Source: Candidatus Omnitrophota bacterium (GTDB lineage Bacteria > Omnitrophota > Gorgyraeia > JAHIPI01). From it: DNA of 37,859 nt. The position numbers and the translations under genes were made by a program. Positions 21,522-28,597 of this stretch are shown one piece after another. The first letter of the stretch is position 1; each line of letters starts with the position of its first letter. Below the pieces are notes generated by a model. The model ran no database searches. It saw only the letters and a program-made list of their open reading frames with translations, and was not told the origin of the DNA. Location: the NCBI GenBank assembly GCA_018894435.1, contig JAHIPI010000087.1, positions 1 to 37,859 of the forward strand, written 5' to 3'.

Positions 21522-21935
21522 TTATTTTATTGCTTCGCCTTCCACCTCTTTTACTACAAGCGGATAGCGTACCTTCAAATCTCCGTTTAAAAGGACTTCC
21601 ACCGCGTATTCTCCGGCAGTGTCGAATTTTAAGTTATTAAAACGCGCTATAATTCTGTGTTTCGCCTTTAAGTCCTGGAGGGAAAAGGCAGTTTCCTTGT
21701 CCTCTGCGAGCAAGCGGCCGTCCTTCGCCACTATTCTGCTTCTCTGGCGGAAATTTCCTAGCCCGCTCGTCCAGCAGTTCATTATGAATAATGCGGGGTG
21801 TATGGCGGGAAATTTGCGCGCTCCTATTGTTTCAAAAAGTCCGATCAGTATAAACTTGCCATTATCTTCCCTGCGGACATCATCGCACAATACCGAAAAT
21901 AAGAGCGTCGGTATGATCGTTTCCTCATTTACCAT
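21522..21935 (-). CDS. DUF6941-like conserved hypothetical protein
   Basis: The 137-residue soluble protein starts MVNEETIIPTLLFSVLCDDV RREDNGKFILIGLFETIGAR. The CDDVR ... NGKxxLIGxF pattern resembles DUF6941; this identification is from memory and moderate. The rest is predicted beta-rich (RSRIVAKDGRLLAEDKETAF, GEYAVEVLLNGDLKVRYPLV). No catalytic motif is visible. GGAGA precedes the ATG. It lies 16 bases after the DAK2 gene, so it is the last gene of that run. Confidence 0.65.
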   Translation of the reverse strand: MVNEETIIPTLLFSVLCDDVRREDNGKFILIGLFETIGARKFPAIHPALFIMNCWTSGLGNFRQRSRIVAKDGRLLAEDKETAFSLQDLKAKHRIIARFNNLKFDTAGEYAVEVLLNGDLKVRYPLVVKEVEGEAIK

Positions 21936-21951
21936 TTTATCTTCTCCGGTT

Positions 21952-22917
21952 TCATATTACGTCTTTTGTGTGAATTTTCGACAAAAAATACTTTTGCTCG
22001 TCTATAAGGTCATCTACTCTGATCATGGTAGACCTGCCAAATCTGGCCGATCTGTCAAAGACTTTTCTGGGATCGGTTGTCCGGATGAGAACTTTTACCG
22101 TCTCCCCGCCTTCATAAGCAATGAGAACAGGGCTGCCTATATCTGAAAGCGATTTTTTTATTTCCTGCACAGGAAGCGTCACATTATTTATTAAAAATTC
22201 TACAGTATATAATACGCCTTTTATTAAGATATCCTCCGGCACATTAAAGCTAGGCCATTCTGACTTGGCTCGTTCTAGCGGCTCATCCATGGTATATCTG
22301 TATATGCCTTCCAGAAAATAGAAAAACCCGGTAGCGCCGGCATCGTTTATGCCTATTTTTGAAAGAAGGGCGTTCTTTTCGGCCTCCTCCCCCAAAGCGC
22401 TTAGGGCTGTATTATAAATTAGCGTTACTATATCCGCCAATGTTTGATTCCCCGCGGGGATACCGGATAACTTCTGATTTATTGCCCCGCATATATCGCA
22501 TATGCCTCCGGGCAGCGGATCGGATATTTCAATGCTGGCCTTTAGGCATCCTCTATTGACAGCATCTATTATGTCGCTTATTGATGCGACATCCTTATCC
22601 TGCGGGGCATTCGCAAGGCCTATCAGGAAATTTGCAAGGATAATGCCCGAAGAACCGTGCGCGCCGGCCAATGCCCCCCTAGCGCACTGTGCGGCCTGGT
22701 TTCCAATGTGCTGGTCGTCATTCATTTCGGATAGCGCAGATAAAAGCGTTTTTTGAATATTATCACCGGTATCGCCATTAGGCACAGGCAGGATATTTAT
22801 GAAATTTACCAGATCCTTGTTCAGGGATAACTGTTTTATGCCGTAGCTGAAGGCAGCCCTAAACTGATTTCCATCTAAGGTATACGAATCTTTCGATTTT
22901 TTAATTTGAGGTAACAT
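21952..22917 (-). CDS. DAK2/FakA-like kinase-family protein lacking the C-terminal domain
   Basis: Residues 1-205 are a DhaL/DAK2 nucleotide-binding domain: INILPVPNGDTGDNIQKTL carries the Mg-ATP-binding DGDTG-type motif (here NGDTG) and GALAGAHGSSGIILANFL matches GARGNSGVIL. Residues about 230-315 resemble the FakA middle domain (VLYTVEFLINN ... KKSLSDIGSPVLIAYEGGET, VKVLIRTTDPRKVF, IDEQ). The roughly 220-residue C-terminal domain of full-length fatty acid kinase A (about 550 residues) is absent, and no FakB/DegV gene is near. It may phosphorylate a fatty acid or another small substrate, or be a variant. Confidence 0.82.
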   Translation of the reverse strand: MLPQIKKSKDSYTLDGNQFRAAFSYGIKQLSLNKDLVNFINILPVPNGDTGDNIQKTLLSALSEMNDDQHIGNQAAQCARGALAGAHGSSGIILANFLIGLANAPQDKDVASISDIIDAVNRGCLKASIEISDPLPGGICDICGAINQKLSGIPAGNQTLADIVTLIYNTALSALGEEAEKNALLSKIGINDAGATGFFYFLEGIYRYTMDEPLERAKSEWPSFNVPEDILIKGVLYTVEFLINNVTLPVQEIKKSLSDIGSPVLIAYEGGETVKVLIRTTDPRKVFDRSARFGRSTMIRVDDLIDEQKYFLSKIHTKDVI

Positions 22918-22935
22918 AGGCTTTTATGGATATTT

Positions 22936-23292
22936 TCAGTTTTGCGTTATTACTTTTTTGATATGCTTTAGGATCGTATTTTTAGCCTTTTCGGTGATAT
23001 CGTCGAAGAAGATGGCCGTCTCGTAGAACGTCTTATTCTGCGCGGCAGTGGGAACGGTCCGCACCACAGTACCGCTGCATTCCACTTTACTGTTTTTTCC
23101 GTCTGTATCCGGTATAAGGAGGGTTATCCTTACCTTAGACATAAGCGGCATGGGCTTGTCGGTGGTAAAATACGTGCCGGAAGCGCTTATGTTTTTCGTT
23201 TCTACTACCATACCGCTGTCGCCTTCTATTATTTTTATAGGCAATCTCTCTTCTATGCGCGGTGTTTGCCGTTTTTCGTTAGGTCTTTCCAT
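22936..23292 (-). CDS. PilZ-domain protein (c-di-GMP receptor)
   Basis: A 118-residue single-domain PilZ protein. NEKRQTPRIEERLPIKIIEG holds RxxxR (RQTPR) and VVETKNISASGTYF holds NxSxxG. The strands KVRITLLIPDTDGKNSKVEC and YETAIFFDDITEKAKNTILK complete the fold. It is separated from the DAK2 gene by 18 bases and from the DUF362 gene upstream by 64 bases with no clear promoter, so it is probably part of the 22-25 kb run. No effector partner is visible. Confidence 0.87.
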   Translation of the reverse strand: MERPNEKRQTPRIEERLPIKIIEGDSGMVVETKNISASGTYFTTDKPMPLMSKVRITLLIPDTDGKNSKVECSGTVVRTVPTAAQNKTFYETAIFFDDITEKAKNTILKHIKKVITQN

Positions 23293-23356
23293 TTGTAACT
23301 CTCTTTCTTTTTAACCGGGCGGCCAATTAAATTACCTTTTGCCGCTCACAAGAACC

Positions 23357-24430
23357 TCACTCTACGATCTCAAGTTGGTAGTTAGTGCTGCCCAACCCCA
23401 TCTCTTCGGCATGCCTTAGTTGATCCGCCCAGCCTATATCCGGGTAACCTTTTTTAAACACGTCCTCCCCGTTTTCCTTAAGAATCTCATCAACCGATGC
23501 TTTGTCTAGCGAAACAGGATCCGCGGATGCCATAATACCAATATCCCCGCAGATGGGAGGCTCACCCTTAGCCATGCAGTCGCAGTCTTTCGTGATATGA
23601 TTGAGAAAATTTATATAATAAGTATTTTTGGCCCCGATGCTTTTTACTACGCCGAGGGCATATTCGACCATCTTTTCCTGCAAGTTTTTTATATTCTCGC
23701 TCCATTTTATCGCGATGGCGCCTATTTTGCAAGCAACAGTGCATTCGCCGCAGCCTATGCATTTATTTTGGATTATAATGGCTTTTTTATCCTCCATAAT
23801 GATCGCATCCGCGGAACACCATTTTATACACGCGGCGCATCCCGAGCACTTATCTTTGGAGATCTCGGGTAAAACGTTAGAATGCTGCTCAAGTTTTCCG
23901 GCTCGCGAGGCACAGCCCATGCCAAGATTCTTTATAGTGGCCCCGAATCCGGTTTGCATGTGCCCGGTCATATGAGAGAGGCATAAAAGAAAATCGGCAT
24001 GCACTATATCCGAGGCGATCTTCACATCTTTTAAATGCCGCCCGTTTATATCTACGGATTTGTAATTTCTTCCGGAAAGTCCGTCCGCTATTATTACTGG
24101 TATTCCTATATTTGCCAGGGTAAACTTGTGCTCTTCAGCCAGTTTTATATGGTCTACGGCGTTTGACCTTCTTCCTATATAAAGAGTGTTGGTATCTGTT
24201 ATAAAAACACGCTGCGACCTTTTCTTAAGGGCCTCTGCAATAGGCTTTACTATCTCAGGTTTTACATAGCCCCTATTGCCCTCTTCCCCGAAATGTATTT
24301 TTATGCCTACGAGGTCATTCTCTTGTATTAAACCCAGAAAAGGTGCTTTTAGAAATACTTTTAGGGCTTTTTCTGAAACGGAGCCCAGGTCTTCGCGCTT
24401 TTTAAATTTTATATAATAGACTTTGTTCAT
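23357..24430 (-). CDS. DUF362 protein with two [4Fe-4S] ferredoxin clusters
   Basis: Residues 1-175 and 285-340 are DUF362 (VGIKIHFGEEGNRGYVKPEI, DTNTLYIGRRSNAVDH, TGHMQTGFGATIKNLGMGCA and DPVSLDKASVDEIL). Inserted are two CxxCxxCxxxC clusters, CSGCAACIKWCS and CIGCGECTVACK. The GMGCASRAGKLEQHS segment is typical of the family. Proteins of this type are common in anaerobes and thought to be electron carriers or reductases of unknown substrate. The gene is followed by PilZ and preceded, 17 bases away, by DUF523. Confidence 0.9.
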   Translation of the reverse strand: MNKVYYIKFKKREDLGSVSEKALKVFLKAPFLGLIQENDLVGIKIHFGEEGNRGYVKPEIVKPIAEALKKRSQRVFITDTNTLYIGRRSNAVDHIKLAEEHKFTLANIGIPVIIADGLSGRNYKSVDINGRHLKDVKIASDIVHADFLLCLSHMTGHMQTGFGATIKNLGMGCASRAGKLEQHSNVLPEISKDKCSGCAACIKWCSADAIIMEDKKAIIIQNKCIGCGECTVACKIGAIAIKWSENIKNLQEKMVEYALGVVKSIGAKNTYYINFLNHITKDCDCMAKGEPPICGDIGIMASADPVSLDKASVDEILKENGEDVFKKGYPDIGWADQLRHAEEMGLGSTNYQLEIVE

Positions 24431-24447
24431 CGTATTTTAATATTTTA

Positions 24448-24909
24448 CTATACAGGAGAGGTATTTTCAAAGGTAATTTCATCTATGACCTCTATGCCGT
24501 TCATCTTGAGGAGCGCGCAGGTTACGCCGTCTCCTTTTATTAATCGGCCCGTGAAGGTCCCGTCATATATCTGGCCGCATCCGCAAGCCGGGCTCTTGGA
24601 TTTTAGAACGGCTTTCTTTATGTTATGCTTCTTTGCTATTGATAACACTATTTCCGCGCCTCTCAAAAAGGCTTTTGTTATATCTTTCCCGCTCTCGCTC
24701 ATTACCCTGCACTTGCCGGCTATGACATCTTCGCCGCTTGAGCCTTTTATTTCATTACGTTCCCGCGGGACGGATAGACCGCCAAGTAATTCCGGACATA
24801 CCGGTATGGCCCGATTATTTTTAACAAGATCGCGCATATTCTCATTTACTTTGACTACACCGTCATAGGATGGGTTATGGCCGTTTAGACAGCCGCTTAT
24901 AAGTATCAT
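24448..24909 (-). CDS. DUF523 protein
   Basis: The 153-residue protein has the DUF523 plan: ILISGCLNGHNPSYDG near the N-terminus, then PVCPELLGGLSVPRERNEIK, and AVLKSKSPACGCGQIYDGTF with TGRLIKGDGVTCALLKMNGI. The second cysteine of the usual CLxGxxCRYDG motif is replaced (NPSYDG). The conserved cysteines suggest metal or cluster binding, but the function is unknown. The start overlaps the end of the FAH-family gene by 4 bases. Confidence 0.87.
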   Translation of the reverse strand: MILISGCLNGHNPSYDGVVKVNENMRDLVKNNRAIPVCPELLGGLSVPRERNEIKGSSGEDVIAGKCRVMSESGKDITKAFLRGAEIVLSIAKKHNIKKAVLKSKSPACGCGQIYDGTFTGRLIKGDGVTCALLKMNGIEVIDEITFENTSPV

Positions 24910-25664
24910 CTTTTCGCCACACGGTTGACCAGAGAACCTATTTTTTCTATTTTTATTTCTACTTCATCGCCCGGATTCATTGGCCCTATTCCACCAGGCG
25001 TTCCGGTTGCGATTATATCGCCCGGTTCAAGAGTCATTACTTCCGAGATAAATTCTATAAGCCGCTCGCAGTTAAAGATCATTTGAGAAGTATTAGACGA
25101 TTGCTTAACCGTGCCATTAAGGCGAGCTTCGATCTCGAGAGAAGATGTATCGATGTCGGTAACTATATGCGGACCGATTGGGCAGAATGTGTCGAAAGAT
25201 TTTGCCCTCGTCCATTGGCCGTCTTTCTTTTGCAGGTCTCTTGCCGTAACATCATTCAGGCATGTATAGCCGAATATGTAATCACGGGCATTTTTGCAGG
25301 AAATATCGCGTCCGCTCCTTTTCATAACTATAGCCAATTCGGCTTCGTAATCCACTTGCGCGGATACGGGAGGGTAATATATTGGTTCGCCGGGTCCTAT
25401 TATGGCAGTAGGGGCTTTTAAGAATATTAGCGGCTCTTTGGGAGGAGCTGCTTTTAACTCTTCAGCGTGGTCAACGTAATTTAGTCCTACTGCTATTATT
25501 TTGGAAGGGGCTACGGGGGCGATCAACCTTACATCGCCCATTCTTACGCCATGCTTTAATGATGTGAGTTTCTGGAAGGGGCTTTCTTCAATCGGTATGA
25601 TACTATCGTTTTCGATAATCCCCTCATAGATAACCCCACTATACTCAAAGCGTACATATTTCAT
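24906..25664 (-). CDS. Fumarylacetoacetate hydrolase-family protein
   Basis: FAH-superfamily enzymes cleave or hydrate acylpyruvates or related 2-oxoacids using a divalent metal. The metal ligands are visible: DYEAELAIVM gives E107 and E109, and DVTARDLQ begins with D138. KIIAVGLNYVDHAEELKAAP and LEPGDIIATGTPGGIGPMNP are family hallmarks. The 252 residues correspond to the single-domain type (fumarylpyruvate hydrolase or oxaloacetate decarboxylase-like). The exact substrate cannot be told. The start has no good Shine-Dalgarno and is preceded by an 18-base palindrome (25671-25688). Confidence 0.9.
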   Translation of the reverse strand: MKYVRFEYSGVIYEGIIENDSIIPIEESPFQKLTSLKHGVRMGDVRLIAPVAPSKIIAVGLNYVDHAEELKAAPPKEPLIFLKAPTAIIGPGEPIYYPPVSAQVDYEAELAIVMKRSGRDISCKNARDYIFGYTCLNDVTARDLQKKDGQWTRAKSFDTFCPIGPHIVTDIDTSSLEIEARLNGTVKQSSNTSQMIFNCERLIEFISEVMTLEPGDIIATGTPGGIGPMNPGDEVEIKIEKIGSLVNRVAKR

Positions 25665-25670
25665 ATCGTT

Positions 25671-25688
25671 TAATAACGGGCGTTATTA
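25671..25688. repeat. Short perfect palindrome between the zinc-finger and FAH genes
   Basis: TAATAACG GG CGTTATTA is an 8-base perfect dyad in the 26-base intergenic gap. It has no following T-tract, so a terminator is unlikely; an operator or mRNA hairpin is possible. Confidence 0.45.
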
Positions 25689-25690
25689 TC

Positions 25691-26050
25691 TTAAGCGGAC
25701 GGATTTTCCGGGCCAGCTGCCGGTTCTTGAGTTCCTGCTTCTTTTGCCTTAGCTTCGGCGGCCTTTGCCTTTATTTCCGCATCGAACTTTTCCCAGCATC
25801 GCTTGTTGCAGAAATACTTACCGTTTCTATAGTGCCACAGCTTATGCTTGAAGGCCTTGTTACACGCTGCGCAGTTTGTAGGGCGCTCTTTCTCTTTTTG
25901 CTCTGCCGGCTTGGCCTCAGGGGCACTGACCGCAACTTTTTCAGGTGTCGGCTCCGCAGGTTTTACGGCTTCCGCTTTGGGCGTTTCTTCCGCTTTGGTC
26001 TCTTTCTCCGCTTCCTTCTTCACTTCATTATCTTTTATTTCTTCTGACAT
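25691..26050 (-). CDS. Ala/Glu/Lys-rich protein with a TRASH-like zinc finger
   Basis: Residues 1-58 are low-complexity, rich in Lys, Glu, Ala and Pro (KEAEKETKAEETPKAEAVKP). Residues about 60-85 form a C-x2-C-x17-C-x3-C finger (CAACNKAFKH ... YRNGKYFCNKRCW), similar to but slightly shorter than TRASH fingers (C-x2-C-x19-22-C-x3-C). The C-terminal tail is again charged and Ala-rich. It could bind a metal ion or nucleic acid; the role is unknown. It has its own promoter (26076-26104) and Shine-Dalgarno (AGGAGAT). Confidence 0.75.
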   Translation of the reverse strand: MSEEIKDNEVKKEAEKETKAEETPKAEAVKPAEPTPEKVAVSAPEAKPAEQKEKERPTNCAACNKAFKHKLWHYRNGKYFCNKRCWEKFDAEIKAKAAEAKAKEAGTQEPAAGPENPSA

Positions 26051-26075
26051 ACTTGATCTCCTCTCGTAAGGGAGT

Positions 26076-26104
26076 ATTATATATCAGACAGTATATTATG
26101 GCAA
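26076..26104 (-). promoter_or_regulatory. Sigma-70-type promoter for the zinc-finger protein gene
   Basis: On the minus strand, -35 TTGCCA (26104-26099), a 17-base spacer and a perfect -10 TATAAT (26081-26076). It begins immediately after the terminator at 26109-26146. Confidence 0.8.
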
Positions 26105-26108
26105 GAAA

Positions 26109-26146
26109 AAAATATAGGGCAACCAAGAACGGCTGCCCTATATTTT
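26109..26146 (-). terminator. Intrinsic terminator after the TIGR04073-like gene
   Basis: A 16-bp stem with one wobble (AAAATATAGGGCAGCC ... GGTTGCCCTATATTTT) and a 6-base loop is followed on the minus strand by further Ts. It lies about 20 bases after the stop at 26167 and insulates it from the next gene. Confidence 0.88.
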
Positions 26147-26166
26147 ATTTTATCTGAAAGTTGAAA

Positions 26167-26490
26167 TTATTGTTCGGAAAATACAAACTCAGGTTCTAAT
26201 ACTGGTCCATAGTCTTCCGGTATAGGGAACGGGAACGTTACCACCTCATAAATACCGGCGCCCGTCCTGACTATCGTCATTCCTATGCCTTTTGCTAAGC
26301 CTATGGTCAGTCCTGCTAGCGGATTGTCTTCTACACTGGTGTCATATATGTTTTTAGGCAATTCTATCCAGCCAGTCAGAATATTCGCCAAGCCTCTTCC
26401 GAGCTTCTTGGCAGGATCCTGCGCGTAGCTAACCGTAGCTACTGCGAGCACCATAACCATAACTAACGCTATTACTAAACCTTTCTTCAT
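26167..26490 (-). CDS. Exosortase-system-associated protein, TIGR04073-like
   Basis: A signal peptide (MKKGLVIALVMVMVLAVATV SYA) precedes an 84-residue mature part: KKLGRGLANILTGWIELPKN, then IGLAKGIGMTIVRTGAGIYE VVTFPFPIP and YGPVLEPEFVF. This is the TIGR04073 pattern, first noted in genomes with exosortase systems. The function is unknown and no exosortase lies in the window. The gene is a single unit with a strong promoter, strong Shine-Dalgarno (GGAGGGGGGTGA) and terminator, suggesting high expression. It diverges from the ExeA-like gene. Confidence 0.88.
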   Translation of the reverse strand: MKKGLVIALVMVMVLAVATVSYAQDPAKKLGRGLANILTGWIELPKNIYDTSVEDNPLAGLTIGLAKGIGMTIVRTGAGIYEVVTFPFPIPEDYGPVLEPEFVFSEQ

Positions 26491-26561
26491 TCTGTGTCAC
26501 CCCCCTCCATTTTTGGTATACTATCGATATATAAATCCAACTATATCCATAGGTTGTAAGA

Positions 26562-26590
26562 AGTATATCATATGATTTTTGCTTTGTCAA
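26562..26590 (-). promoter_or_regulatory. Strong sigma-70-type promoter for the TIGR04073-like gene
   Basis: On the minus strand, a perfect -35 TTGACA (26590-26585), a 17-base spacer ending in TGA (extended -10) and -10 TATACT (26567-26562). Confidence 0.88.
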
Positions 26591-26609
26591 GCGTTTTTCG
26601 TGTTCTCCC

Positions 26610-26638
26610 TTTACAAAGAGGCTGTTTAGTGATATACT
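26610..26638 (+). promoter_or_regulatory. Sigma-70-type promoter for the ExeA/GspB-like pair
   Basis: -35 TTTACA (26610-26615), a 17-base spacer ending in TGA (extended -10) and -10 TATACT (26633-26638), 28 bases before the ATG. Its -35 is 19 bases from that of the divergent promoter. Confidence 0.82.
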
Positions 26639-26665
26639 TTATAATAATAAAATGAAGATAATACT

Positions 26666-27481
26666 ATGTATTTAGATTATTACAGACTCAGCGAAAGACC
26701 TTTCAATGTTACAAGCGATCCCGCCTTTTTGTATCTCAGCAAAAGGCACAAGGAAGCTTTTACGCATCTCATTTACGGCATAAAAGAGAGAAAAGGGTTT
26801 CTTGAAATAACCGGGGAGGTGGGCACTGGCAAGACTACCTTATGCCGCGCCCTTCTGAACCAGCTGGATCCGCAAACGAAGGCCGCCTTCATCTTCAATT
26901 CTGACCTATCCGAGCTTCAGGTGCTTCAGGCGATAGCGGATGATCTGAATATAAATGTCGAGCGCAGGACAAAAATGGAATTATTCGCCAAACTTAATCT
27001 TTTTTTAATACACCAATTGCGCGCAGGCAATAATGTCGTCCTTATTCTTGACGAGGCCCAAAACCTGAAGGCGCGTACGCTCGAACAGTTGCGTATGCTT
27101 TCCAATCTAGAAACGGACAAGGAAAAATTATTTCAGATAATACTCGTGGGACAGCCGGAATTAAGAGAAAAACTCAATTCACCGAATCTTCGGCAGTTGA
27201 GGCAGCGGATAAGCGTCCGGTACCATATTTTGCCGCTTGAACAAAACGAAATCACCGACTATGTAAACCACAGATTATCGATAGCCGGATCTGACGGGAC
27301 GCTTAAATTCACCGAAGATGCCATAGAGAAGATTTACGAATATTCGGGCGGAATACCCCGCCTCATCAATATAGTCTGCGACAAATCGCTTCTTTTGGGA
27401 TTTGTCCTGGAGCGTTACGAAATAAACGGAAATATTATAGAAAAAAGCATAGAAGAAATAGAAGGAAGGATAGCCGTATGA
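26666..27481 (+). CDS. ExeA-like AAA ATPase (type II secretion/pilus assembly)
   Basis: The protein starts MYLDYYRLSERPFNVTSDPA FLYLSKRHKEA, the ExeA/GspA family beginning. It has Walker A GEVGTGKTT (50-58) and Walker B VVLILDEAQNL (125-133). The ETDKEKLFQIILVGQPELRE and RQRISVRYHILPLEQNEITD YVNHRL segments are also typical. There is no C-terminal peptidoglycan-binding domain, so it is the short form (271 residues). Together with GspB, such ATPases help place secretins across peptidoglycan (family knowledge). Its stop overlaps the next gene start by 4 bases. Confidence 0.92.
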   Translation: MYLDYYRLSERPFNVTSDPAFLYLSKRHKEAFTHLIYGIKERKGFLEITGEVGTGKTTLCRALLNQLDPQTKAAFIFNSDLSELQVLQAIADDLNINVERRTKMELFAKLNLFLIHQLRAGNNVVLILDEAQNLKARTLEQLRMLSNLETDKEKLFQIILVGQPELREKLNSPNLRQLRQRISVRYHILPLEQNEITDYVNHRLSIAGSDGTLKFTEDAIEKIYEYSGGIPRLINIVCDKSLLLGFVLERYEINGNIIEKSIEEIEGRIAV

Positions 27482-28122
27482 GCATAATTACTGAAGCCCT
27501 GAAAAAAGCGGAAATGGAACGCAATAGCAGCATAAATTCAAAAGAATACCTAAACAAAGCTTTAGGTCCGCGAGTAGATATGTCGTCCCACAGAAAAGAA
27601 GCGCCGGTGAGTAGCGGCATAGATGATGCTCCAACTATCTCCGGCAGGACCGCTGATCAGCCTGCGGGTAAGATCGATTGGCGCATAAGCCGCCCTGTTA
27701 TTATCTCGGGCATATTGATAATAGGCGCGATCATATTTTTATCGGCTATGAATGTATTTATCATTTCTTTCGTAGACACCGAAGCAGTTCAATCGCCGCA
27801 ACTCACAAAGTCTGGAAAGGATTACATTGAGGTCGAAACTTATACCAAGGCGATGTATCCTGATCTGATAGCTCTTGAGCGGGAACCCACTATTTTTAAG
27901 AGATTGGGCAGGGCGCTGAAGGGTATCACGCCGAAAGATGAATTTATATCAAATTTCGAATTAAACGGAATAATTTATGATGCCGACAACTCCTGGGCTA
28001 TTATAAACAACCAAATGGTGAAAATAGGCGATATCTTAAGCGGCGCCAAGATACTCTCGATCTCGCCGCAAAAAGTAGTACTTTTATATAAAGAGGAGAT
28101 GTTCAATCTGAGCGCGAGGTAA
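27478..28122 (+). CDS. GspB/ExeB-like secretion protein
   Basis: A single-pass membrane protein. The N-terminus MSIITEALKKAEMERN is typical of GspB/PulB-type proteins next to ExeA. One transmembrane helix is at 73-97 (PVIISGILIIGAIIFLSAMN). The C-terminal FELNGIIYDADNSWAIINNQ, MVKIGDILSGAKILSISPQK and VVLLYKEEMFNL form the small beta domain shared with GspC/PilP-like proteins. It would anchor the ATPase at the inner membrane and act in the periplasm. It ends 4 bases before the convergent GNAT gene end, with no terminator between them. Confidence 0.86.
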   Translation: MSIITEALKKAEMERNSSINSKEYLNKALGPRVDMSSHRKEAPVSSGIDDAPTISGRTADQPAGKIDWRISRPVIISGILIIGAIIFLSAMNVFIISFVDTEAVQSPQLTKSGKDYIEVETYTKAMYPDLIALEREPTIFKRLGRALKGITPKDEFISNFELNGIIYDADNSWAIINNQMVKIGDILSGAKILSISPQKVVLLYKEEMFNLSAR

Positions 28123-28126
28123 CTGC

Positions 28127-28582
28127 TTAAAGGTCTAGCACAAATTTATATATTCGAAAACCACCGAGATCTATCTTTTCCGCTTCCTTGAAACCGTTCT
28201 TCTTTAAGAGATTTATTGCCTGCGCCATTCTCCCTGTAGCCCTGAAGACCACCTGTTTAAAATGGTTCTTTCGGCAATGATTAAGCGCCCTTGAGAGGAG
28301 CAGCGAACCGTAGCCTTTTCTCCGGCATGAAGGTTTTATGAACAGCCTTCTAAGCAGAGCCGTATCCTTTGAATCTTCTTTTACGCCCACGGTGCCTATA
28401 ATATCATCGTCCGACTCGATTACAAAAAAGACATCCTTTCGCCCGCCGTATGTATCACTTATGCTTGAAATGTCGCTATTTTCATACACGCTTTTATCGA
28501 ACGGGTATTCTTTTGTCAGGATTGATACTATCAGGTTCTTTACGTCCGCACTATCCTTGGTATCAAATTTTCTTACCTGCAT
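28127..28582 (-). CDS. GNAT-family N-acetyltransferase
   Basis: The 151-residue single-domain protein has the GNAT core. Motif A is LLRRLFIKPSCRRKGYGSLL, which contains the acetyl-CoA loop R-x-x-G-x-G/A, and motif B is GRMAQAINLLKKNGFKEAEK. FFVIESDDDIIGTVGVKEDS precedes them. The acceptor substrate cannot be deduced. It is the last gene of the 28-37 kb minus-strand run, 15 bases after aroB, and is convergent with the GspB-like gene. Confidence 0.88.
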   Translation of the reverse strand: MQVRKFDTKDSADVKNLIVSILTKEYPFDKSVYENSDISSISDTYGGRKDVFFVIESDDDIIGTVGVKEDSKDTALLRRLFIKPSCRRKGYGSLLLSRALNHCRKNHFKQVVFRATGRMAQAINLLKKNGFKEAEKIDLGGFRIYKFVLDL

Positions 28583-28597
28583 TTTTCATCTCCTCTT

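Noticed and set aside
25671-25688. Palindrome as a transcription terminator after the zinc-finger gene
   Set aside because: The loop is only two bases and no T-tract follows on either strand; it is kept only as a palindrome.
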